Made by a program: the position numbers and the translations under genes. 64,000 nucleotides of DNA from the NCBI GenBank assembly GCA_028554795.2, contig CM068831.1, positions 58,651,180-58,715,179 of the forward strand. Direction: 5' to 3'. Positions 56,093 through 64,000 of this stretch are shown piece by piece. The stretch is from Sinohyriopsis cumingii (Eukaryota; Mollusca; Bivalvia; Unionida; Unionidae). The notes beneath the pieces were generated by a model. The model searched no databases, was not told where the DNA came from, and worked only from the letters and a program-made list of their open reading frames with translations. Each line of letters begins with the position of its first letter. Positions within the stretch are counted from its first letter, which is position 1.

Positions 56093-59000
56093 CTATCGAT
56101 CTTGCCTAGGGTTCCTTTTTATATACAAACCAATACCGACGTGACCGTACGGTAAGGTGAAGTGATTGGGAAGTCGCACTCGCTTCTGGTATACAATTTG
56201 ATAGACTTTTTCCAAGGGTCGACTGACGATGTGGTGAGTGGGTAAACGTACAATCTTGTTCGGTTGATAGGTGGTCACTTTAAAGTTTCCATCCTCTCCC
56301 GATTGCAAGGCTTCTTTCAATACCCCAAAGTTGACCACTCGACTGGTACGATGATTCAGAGTCAGTCCTTTCACTTTGCACGTCGTGTGCACTTCTCCTT
56401 GTTTGTCCCGGTATTCGTAGCCGTAATTTTTGGGACCACCACTGACGAAACTTAGAATTTTGTCGTCGGGATGCTCGTCTGTCCAGGCTCCTAAACGGTC
56501 TCCTTCGATGTCAGGGTGCTGTTGAATCGGGTGATGGATGTAGATGCAACTGTCCGTGTCAAAGTACAGGACGCGTTCTTCTAACAGTTCTAAAGCTTCG
56601 TACAATTTTAAGCGAGCATGAGCTGTCACGTAAGCCGCAATGACGACATTTCCAAAAGGGTCGTCTTGTACAAAGTCCAGATCTTCTTCGTAATTGACCA
56701 AGATCAAATCCTCTCGAACGACGTCCACGTGTTTCATGTATTTGGTTTTGTCGTGAATCATCTGGAAGTAGCGGGAAGGTTCTGTCAAATATTCCGTCTT
56801 GGGTAAACACGGTCGTTGTGCCATTTTACCCCACAAGCAATTTAACATCACTTTGGCAAACGATCGCCTGCCTTCGTTTTTTTCGATGTGGTCTAAAGAG
56901 ATGCCTTCTTGTGCGTAGTATTTCTCTTTGAATTGTATTTGGTCTTCGGGAGTGTGACACCAGGAAGGATAGCCGCTGGCTTCTTGTTTCAGTTTCAAAA
57001 AGGCATCCACGTAGTCGACGAAAATGCCTTTCTGAGTAGGGTCACCCTTGTGGTACTGTTGTGTCTTGGGAAAGTGACAAATTTCGTACACTTCTAACAG
57101 TTGGTATCCCATGTCCAGAGCTTTGAACAATTCCACGCTGACCCAGGTTCCCGTCAAGGCACGTTCTTCCTGGCTGTGATGGCAAGGTTGGTCCTGGTTG
57201 CACGTTTCGGCACAAGTACGGCACAAGGGAAACATCAGTTTGCCTTGACAATGGTGAGGTAAGACGGGATGGTATAGGTTCGTAAGAGGCAAAACTTTAC
57301 ACTTGATGAGACCTTCGTATTGTCGAATGTTTTTCAGGTCGATGTGTTCCGTGAACAATTGCGGGTGCCCTACAGGAAAGCGACAATATTTGCACACGTA
57401 GGGATACAGCGAACACACGTCCAAGTATTTGATTTCTTCTCCTTTCTCTTCGTCGGCTTGGTACAGCAAACAGGTGGCATTGGTCCTTCCTCCGTACAAA
57501 CTATCCCTCGGGTTCAGCGGGTCCATGAACTGGTAACTTTCCACGAGGCGTTTAAACTCGGGATCGGTTTTCAAACGGTGATCGTACTCGTGTTCCCACA
57601 TTTCCACCACTTGGTATCCTTGCTGTTCTAACTTTAGGCGTCGCTGACAAGTGTCCTGGTACAAGTCTTCCATGGTTCGTTGCAAAAACTGATTTTTAGT
57701 GTCACGGTCAGGGTAACAGACGGGACATCCGTGAAATAAGCAACCGTTAAACTCGTACACGATCTTGGGGTTTTCTAAGTCCCAGCCATCTACCGAATAC
57801 GTTCCGATGGTCTTTTCGCCTCCTCCGTTGCGGGCATGCTGAATCCATTTGTCTTCCTTGTCGCACAAGTAATGTAACCAACGTAGGGCTTTGACCGAGT
57901 ATTGACGCTTGAAATAGTGGGTCGTTTGAGGACTGATGACAGCCACGGTGTTTTCAGGCATGAATCGTTGGCGGTACACTAAGGAACACGCTTTGGCAAT
58001 GGTGCAAGCTTCTTTCAAAGGATCGACCCCTCCGTGTTCCATGAACAGTTCTCGAAATTTTCCACAGCAACGTCGTAAAATGTCCACGTCGGAACGACAA
58101 TACTTTAACATTTCTTCCTGAAAGTCGAAGGGGTCAGAGGCATGAGCCTGGTACCAAGCGTAGAAAGCTTCTCGTTGTTCGGTACGCATGTTGTCGGGGT
58201 CGTAATAGTGAGCCTCAGGTAAATGGGGTAGAACGGCATGTTGATTGGCTTCCGTATTGAAAAAGTGTGGAAAGTACCCTTTAGCCATTTCTGTCATTCC
58301 AAACGTTTTAGGCATTCGACTCAAAGGCATGGCCAAGTAACTCATCGAATCTTTAAACTGTACTTGTCCCACTTGCATGAAAGTGATTTTGACTCCGTTC
58401 AAAGTGACTTTAGGACGCTCGGTGCCTTGTTCCGCATAGTACCTCAAAAGAAACTGTCCATGGTATCCGGAGAAATTGTGAGCCATCACCGTGGCATGAT
58501 GATGACAATCTCCGTAACGTTCGATGTCCTCTTGGCTCCACGTCTTGTCGATGGGGTCTAAGACCCATTGGGCAAAATCGGCTAACGTGTTTGGTCCCCG
58601 AAAGATTTTTTCACGTCCTCCAGGAATCTTGCTGCAGTGAGGGCAATGACTGAAGATAGGTTCTTGAATGCACTTCTCGCACGCTCGATGAGCCACGCAG
58701 AAATTAGGGATGTGAATGCCGGTCTCTTGCATGCATTCGAAATCGAAAAAGATGAAATTGCCTTTCTTCTTGTGACCGTCCTCTTTCTCTGGTGGGGGTT
58801 GGTATTTTTGCACGTAACATTCGTGTTCCAAGTCCACGATGTGGTGACAAATGTGACATTTTTTCTTTCCTCGACATACGTGTGCCTTGGCATTGTTGGT
58901 AAGTATGCCTTGTCCACACGTAGGGCACAATCTCAGGAGTTGACAAGCACGTTTCTTCTGTGAACCTTGTGTTTTCAAATGTTGCTGGTAACAGGCAGGG

Positions 59001-60066
59001 CTGACAAACGTGCGCAGACAAGTTGAACAAGACACTGGTTCTTCGCTCAGACAGGGTGGAGAGGCCAAACATCCTGGGCATTTCAATCCACAATGCTTGT
59101 GTTGCTCTCGATTGTTATAACCATAATCACATTTCTCACAATAATAACTGTATCCCAGGAATCCGGTGATACTGGTAATGGTATCGAAATGGTCATCGTG
59201 ATAATAAAGGTGAATGTATTTTCCGTCCTTAAAATCCTGGCCTCGAAACAACAGAGACCCGCGCATTTCTTGAGGGTGCACTTTCAAGGTGTAGCGTGGA
59301 GCTAGGGCATCTTGCAATTTTTGCATCTCAGGAATGCCACAGGGTGTGTCTTTGGACAGGCCAGCTTGTTGCGACAGGAGTTCTGCTTCGTTTCGTTGTT
59401 TGGCTCGATCGGATCGTTGAATAGTGTTCCAGGTTCTTTTCCATTCTGTCGTGTCGTTCTTGTTGGCATAGGTTCGTCCCACCACGATGGCACGGGTAAA
59501 CACATCTGGTCATGAGGATTGTGAATTTGGACAAGACTACGCTTAATGCTGCGAAGCTCGTTCACCAATAACATCTTTTTGCGTCCTGTCCCTTGAGGAA
59601 GAGAGACATGGGCCATTTTCAGTGTGGCTTTACCATCGGTGATGTCAAACTGGTCATTAGATTGTTGTACGTGTTGAATCTTGTCCATGATTTTGGAAGG
59701 GGTTAGTTCTGCAGGTCTGCTAAACTCGATCCAAACAGGGGATTTCAAACCGTCGTGATCTATGGATAGTGTCAAGCGATCGTCTTCTTTGGGTTGACAT
59801 TGTCGCTTGAGTGCGGTGAGCAAAGAATCCCACATCTCGGTGATGAACCCTTCTGCTTTCTCCAAGGGTACGTCGGCCTTGAAATCTTTAAACTTCACCG
59901 TGTAGGTGTAAGCCGTGGTTCTAAATTTTCTAGAGGAGCGCTTTTCCGTCTCTCGAATGGAATAGTATTTTTCAGGGTTGACTAAGGGTGACGAACTTGG
60001 TTTAGAGGTTTCAAATTCTGGTTCACTCATGTCCTCTTCAAAATCACTGGTATGAATTTGTGCCAA
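56093..60066 (-). pseudogene. Polinton protein-primed family B DNA polymerase (pPolB), broken once
   Basis: About 1,300 residues. An acidic amino part is followed by a zinc-cluster region (many CxxC pairs: CEKCDYGYN, CPGCLASPPC, CPTCGQG), then the 3'-5' exonuclease (FIFFDFECMQ; AHNFSGYHGQF; YCRSDVDILRRC) and the polymerase (SLYPYVCKY; KVMLNCLWGKMAQRP; LYFDTDSCIYI; KVKGLTL). This is the standard Polinton replicase that starts on a terminal protein. The motif residues are all present, but the whole gene is interrupted about once. Confidence 0.9.
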
Positions 60067-60169
60067 GATTTCAGCCCTGGTACGAGGCGATAGATCACGT
60101 TTCTGCCTCTTACTTTCTTCTTCTTCTTCTTTCTTCTCGAATGAATGGGATCGTTTTATCTTGAGTGCA

Positions 60170-60294
60170 AAACGTCAAATGACTCAAGTTTAAACACCAT
60201 AGACTAATTTATAGTCTTGGCAAACCAGCGTATATAAAAAGGGTGTGTGTCTTGTCCTTTCACTATTCATTTCACTCTCAAGCCGAGCACAACG
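60170..60294. promoter_or_regulatory. Divergent promoter, pPolB / zinc-knuckle gene (Polinton 2)
   Basis: An imperfect palindrome AGACTAATTTATAGTCT (60201-60217) contains a minus-strand TATAAAT; a plus-strand TATATAAAAA lies at 60231-60240, about 55 bp before the ATG at 60295. Same arrangement as at 640-793. Confidence 0.7.
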
Positions 60295-60765
60295 ATGGAA
60301 GAGACTACCCAGATGGAACGTTTCGTCAGAGCTTTGCGAGGGGTCATTAGAAAATTCTCTTCAGACCAGCCGACGGACTACTCTCCTTCCCTTCGAGATA
60401 AAAGTCAAGATACTTGCTATATCTGTCAGAAGAAAGGGCATTGGTCTTCAGAGTGTCCAGACCGTCAAAAAAGAACAAAAACAGGGGCTAAAAAAGACAA
60501 AAGTCAAGATACCTGTTATTATTGTAAAGAAAAAGGACATTGGTCTCCAGATTGCCCAAAAAAGAAACAAGAGGAGTCAGAAGAAAAGAAGGATTCTTCA
60601 GAAGAAGAGAGGGATTCTTCGGAAGAAGAGAGGGATTCTTCAGAGGAAGAAGAGGAAGAAAGAAGACAATTCTATTTAAAAGAGGCAAAGAAACAGGAGA
60701 AGAAAAGAAGAAGGGAAGAAAATGAGGAAAAAACGGTGAAGAAATTCAAAAAACAGAGAGACTAA
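60295..60765 (+). CDS. Polinton accessory protein with two CCHC zinc knuckles (copy 2)
   Basis: 156 residues, the counterpart of 794-1261, with both knuckles intact (CYICQKKGHWSSEC, CYYCKEKGHWSPDC). The acidic repeat tail (RDSSEEERDSSEEE) differs in length from copy 1, as expected for slippage in a repeat. The ATG at 60295 is preferred because the TATA box lies at 60231. Confidence 0.8.
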   Translation: MEETTQMERFVRALRGVIRKFSSDQPTDYSPSLRDKSQDTCYICQKKGHWSSECPDRQKRTKTGAKKDKSQDTCYYCKEKGHWSPDCPKKKQEESEEKKDSSEEERDSSEEERDSSEEEEEERRQFYLKEAKKQEKKRRREENEEKTVKKFKKQRD

Positions 60766-60989
60766 ATAATGAGAAAGAAGAAGTGTACGAACTTTTTAAA
60801 GTGTTCTGTGGTGAATTGTGAATTGGATTGTAAAAAATGGATAAAAGAATACATGAATGATATAAGGTAAGTGTCTTTGAGTTTTGATTTTAAAATAAGA
60901 AGCTAAATTCAAGCACTCATACACAGACACGTACTATAAGGGTAAAATGGGTGGGTTTATTTTTGAGTTATTGGCAAATTGAAATTGTA

Positions 60990-61027
60990 TTTCTTTTCGA
61001 GAAATGTGGGTGGCCCTGAAAAGGGCC
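60990..61027 (-). terminator. Histone-type 3' stem-loop for the coiled-coil gene (Polinton 2)
   Basis: Minus strand GGCCCTTTTCAGGGCC (61012-61027) followed by ACCCA and TTTCTCGAAAAGAAA; it starts 28 bp after the stop of the 61055-61615 gene. Confidence 0.88.
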
Positions 61028-61054
61028 TTTTTTCTTTATGGTGTAGGAGTGAGT

Positions 61055-61615
61055 TTAACCAATCAACTTTAACTGCCTTAAGCCTTTGCCACGGCCAAGG
61101 CCTACTTCTGATGATTGGGTTGAAATCACTAAGGGTGGTAGGACAGGCTTAGTCACAGGGTTGGCGTGTTTAGCTCGGGAAGGTCGTATTCTCTTCGGTC
61201 GTGATAAAGAAGTCTGATACATTTGTTTCAGACTTCTTAACTCCGCTAAAATGTCCAACAGTACCGTAGCCGTTTGATTTTCACCCTCTTGTTTCTTTGC
61301 TGCTACTTCTTCTTGCTGTTGTTGCTGTTGTTTTTTTCTTACCTCTTCTTGTTGCTGTTGCTGTTGCTGTAGGAGAAAAGCTTGTTCCGCTTCCTTTTGT
61401 CGTTGCATACATTTCTCCAATTCTTCTTTCTGTCTCTGTCTAAAATTCTCCACTTGCGGTAATGAATAAGGTAACGAAGGTTCCGGAACAAATTCTTGCG
61501 AGGTAAGAAAATCCACAAAATCCCAATGTACCTCTTCTGAAAGTAAGTCCGGGTTCCCTTGGGCAGTCTCCCCTGCTGGTGCACCCCAATGGATCGTTTT
61601 CTGAGTTTCCGTCAT
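61055..61615 (-). CDS. Polinton glutamine-rich coiled-coil protein, 186 aa (copy 2)
   Basis: The counterpart of 1557-2135: same start (MTETQKTI), coiled-coil middle with a different glutamine run, and RPKRIRPSRAKH. Minus-strand TATA box at 61662-61669. Function unknown. Confidence 0.75.
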   Translation of the reverse strand: MTETQKTIHWGAPAGETAQGNPDLLSEEVHWDFVDFLTSQEFVPEPSLPYSLPQVENFRQRQKEELEKCMQRQKEAEQAFLLQQQQQQQEEVRKKQQQQQQEEVAAKKQEGENQTATVLLDILAELRSLKQMYQTSLSRPKRIRPSRAKHANPVTKPVLPPLVISTQSSEVGLGRGKGLRQLKLIG

Positions 61616-61834
61616 GTTGAATCACTGTCGCATAGATTGACTGCACACAAGCGCTAACGAATCTATATAGACCACGTGACGTCACAGACTGCTCTCTTCG
61701 GATTGGATGCGAGCTGACTGAATTTTTTCACGCGTGTTCGGATTGGTGAATGAATTCAATAGGTTTCAATCCTTCCTGTACCTATAAATAAGCGCAGTTC
61801 ACTGCATTGATTCACCTATTCTCGTCGCTTCAAG
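61616..61834. promoter_or_regulatory. Compact divergent promoter with CRE, E-box and CCAAT boxes (Polinton 2)
   Basis: TATA (-) 61662-61669, CACGTG 61673-61678, TGACGTCA 61677-61684, GATTGG at 61701 and 61741, TATAAATA (+) 61783-61790. Every motif and its spacing is kept relative to 2136-2354, while bases between motifs vary. Confidence 0.78.
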
Positions 61835-62068
61835 ATGTGGACCACAGTTGAGTCATCCACCCTTGTGTCTTCCATGATGTTTAGGACGGACATGCTCATG
61901 TATGTCAGGTCCAAGTGGACTGTTGTTGATAGGACAGATACTAGTCAATGGATGAGGAGAGTTTACATAGAAAGACAAGGATGTCTCAAGAGGGTACTTG
62001 TGTATGGACAGGCAGTTAGAAGGAGTTTAAGAAGAAGAAGAAGATGTGACAGATGCCATCTATGTTAA
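61835..62068 (+). CDS. Polinton small basic protein, 77 aa (copy 2)
   Basis: The counterpart of 2355-2588; ends RRRRRCDRCHLC. The first 90 bp are nearly identical to copy 1, the remainder strongly diverged at synonymous sites. The stop lies in a palindrome (TATGTTAATATT and its complement). Confidence 0.7.
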   Translation: MWTTVESSTLVSSMMFRTDMLMYVRSKWTVVDRTDTSQWMRRVYIERQGCLKRVLVYGQAVRRSLRRRRRCDRCHLC

Positions 62069-62083
62069 TATTAATATTAACAT

Positions 62084-62408
62084 AAACCCAAAGGCCCTTT
62101 TCAGGGCCAGCCATATTTCTCGAAAAGAGATAGCCTTTCCATTGCCTACCCCTTTTTTAAAAAAAATTTAAAAAAAAAAAATCCCATATTCAATTCCCCT
62201 TTGTCCCTAAACAACCCCCAAACTCTATTCCCATGTTAAATTCCCTTTGTACGTATAGCGGCCCACAATTTTTTCCCATGTTAATTCCCCTTGTACGTAT
62301 ATTAACCCACGATTTTTCGCCATGTTAAATTTCCATTGTACGTATATTCACCCAGGGGTCTCCGTAATGCTAATTTCCATTGTACGTATAGTGCCCCACC
62401 TTACTACT
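62084..62408 (-). repeat. Polinton 2 right terminal inverted repeat
   Basis: Inverted counterpart of 45511-45839 with about a dozen substitutions, excluding A/T-run length. It contains iterons with TGTACGTATA cores, and its inner part carries the stem-loop of the small basic gene. Confidence 0.9.
62088..62132 (+). terminator. Histone-type 3' stem-loop, right TIR copy
   Basis: GGCCCTTTTCAGGGCC (62093-62108), preceded by CCAAA and followed by AGCCA, then TTTCTCGAAAAGAG. It starts 25 bp after the stop of the small basic gene. Confidence 0.88.
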
Positions 62409-62414
62409 CAGCAT
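62409..62414. repeat. Polinton 2 target-site duplication, right
   Basis: CAGCAT, identical to 45505-45510. Confidence 0.9.
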
Positions 62415-62735
62415 AACATTACACAAACTTGCGACGAATATAAAAGTCAACACTGTGTTTGCTGTATATAAGTACAATTAAATACAAAAGGTTGAACCAT
62501 GTTGAGTTGTTACATTTTAGTGTTATCAAGGCAGGAGTGTCTATAACTACTGATCCCAGTCCTTGGCTTGAGCAGGTCAGCAATGACATGTTTGCGCCGT
62601 CAATCCCGAATATAAGAGTGTATCCAACATGATATATCGTTGCATGTTTTCCTGGAACACTATATGTATGGCACGATAAACTTTACGAAATGTACGCTAC
62701 TGTGCAATACAGTGATTGTAATTAAAATAGCAACT

Positions 62736-62789
<54 letters not shown>

Positions 62790-63265
62790 CAATTTTGATT
62801 CTTACATTCTACCAATTTAATTGAATTAATACATCCAATAAGAACTGGAATAACTCAGTACCAGAGAAGATTATTTCCTCTATTACCCAGGCGTAAATAC
62901 GACCACATCTGAAGTTCACCAACAAAACTAAGGTCTAATTTTAAGTCTTGATTTACAATACTGGACTCTGGCTTTGGGAAATTTGAGTCCGACTTAAAAT
63001 CTACCAATCAGCATCAACTTTCAACAACATCGGTCTTAATGTTAGGTCGGATGTAAGTTTTTTGATTGGTCTATTGTGAGCCACACTTAAATTTCAGACG
63101 GGCAGATGACCGGATTATTGACCTAAATGTAAGTCCAGACTTAAATTATGTGGGTCAACTCTAGGCTTAACTGAAGTCTCATGTCGTTGAAATTGCTAGA
63201 TTTCACCAACACGGTTTTAGTCTGGACTTTATCTGGCTGAAATTAATGTGTGATTTAAAAATTGA
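62415..63265. other. Host flank right of Polinton 2
   Basis: AT-rich sequence with a (GA)n microsatellite at about 62741-62781. No gene seen. Confidence 0.5.
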
Positions 63266-63267
63266 CG

Positions 63268-64000
63268 AGTAAATTGTCTTGACTTTCGGACTTCCGTTGT
63301 TGAACTTGGCTGCAGGATATAAGGCTCGAGTTATGTCCATCCATCCGTCACTTCGATAATATATTAAAATATCAAGTTATTGTATTAGCTTTGAATTTAT
63401 TAAGTGCGAGGTAAAGGGCTCTCAGCTCGAATATTTCAGCAACCTGTAGGGAAAGGGTTTATACATTTTGGGAATTAGTTACATACATATATTTGTGGAG
63501 TATATAGTGACATTTATTATGTTTGTATTGAATATTGATTCGTTTTGTTGTGTGTGACATCTTAACACTTTGGATGTATTTTTTATCGTACTACAGTCAG
63601 TTTTGCATTTGCAAAGATATGAGTTGTGTACAGAATTGTAGTTCTACAAAAAGACGTGACAGAACGCAATAAAGACGTGAGGGAACGCATCTTACTCAGA
63701 TGCGGGGGGGGGATGGCGAACACAAAAAATAAGGGAACGCACAAAAAAGGAAGGGAACGACATTTTTACGCTTTCCCACATCACTACACCACTGGTTGCG
63801 TAATAAGAACAATTTAAGAAGGCGATTTATTGCTTTCGTGGTCGAAAAAGTCGCAAACATAGGCAAGACGTAATGGAGAGAGTGTAAGAATAAATAAGAC
63901 GGTGGAACTGTAACGTGTTGACAGATGTAGGCATCCACCATATGAACTGATACAGAAGAAAGCAACCATTTTTGGTAGCATATTTCTATTCAGCGTCATT
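63268..64000 (+). repeat. Direct repeat D2, right of Polinton 2 (cut by window edge)
   Basis: Closely similar to 43468-44225 in the same orientation. Without the Polinton, D1 and D2 would lie about 2 kb apart. Confidence 0.85.

Larger units (their letters stand above)
45511..62408. mobile_element. Polinton (Maverick) no. 2, complete end to end, 16.9 kb
   Basis: Defined by inverted terminal repeats starting AGTAGTAAGG, and a perfect CAGCAT duplication. It holds, left to right, three small paralogous accessory genes, major capsid protein, minor virion protein, penton-like protein, membrane protein, integrase, several basic proteins, packaging ATPase, a short accessory frame, pPolB (all minus strand), then the zinc-knuckle gene (+), coiled-coil gene (-) and small basic gene (+). 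No adenovirus-type protease was recognised. It looks structurally whole but has about four or five breaks in genes, so it is a fossil. About a dozen differences between its two terminal repeats suggest a moderate age. Confidence 0.95.

Overview
The window is AT-rich, intron-containing animal DNA full of microsatellites and minisatellites, with tRNA-derived SINEs, a decayed LINE and two Polinton (Maverick) elements. Together with a tandem family of secreted, cysteine-rich, EF-hand-tailed antimicrobial-like precursors (an architecture known from mussel mytimycin), this points to a bivalve mollusc, probably mussel-like. The species is inference.

Layout: (1) 1-2925, the right-hand end of a Polinton that continues off the left edge. 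(2) 2.9-35.6 kb, host DNA with three minus-strand genes of one family (A, coding 5491-9630; B, 19876-22502; C, 27392-32403). Each has a TATA promoter, a non-coding first exon, a signal-peptide/six-cysteine exon, two exons that together encode two EF-hands, and a short acidic last exon. B and C lie in a segmental duplication; C carries an extra 2.2 kb of repeats in its last intron. (3) 35.8-39.2 kb, a decayed LINE with a 22-bp target-site duplication. (4) 40.8-42.9 kb, three abutting minisatellites. (5) 45511-62408, a 16.9-kb Polinton with about 325-bp terminal inverted repeats and a perfect 6-bp duplication (CAGCAT), holding capsid, penton-like, integrase, packaging ATPase and protein-primed DNA polymerase genes plus accessory genes. 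It carries roughly four or five breaks and is treated here as a fossil. (6) To the right edge, flanking host DNA with a direct repeat that also lies left of the Polinton.

Main observation: five kinds of accessory Polinton gene (seven sites across the two elements) are followed, about 20-40 bp after the coding region, by a sequence matching the metazoan replication-dependent histone mRNA 3' stem-loop: GGCCCTTTTCAGGGCC, with CCAAA before and ACCCA after in the best copies, then a purine-rich stretch like the histone downstream element. Variant copies change both sides of the stem together (G-C to A-U). By contrast the capsid and polymerase gene groups are followed by AATAAA. One stem-loop gene pair also shares a compact divergent promoter with TATA boxes, two inverted CCAAT boxes, a CRE and an E-box, resembling a histone gene pair. 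I infer that the element runs two expression classes, one borrowing histone-type S-phase RNA processing. The terminal repeats of the two elements also differ by a coordinated replacement of the core of every iteron.
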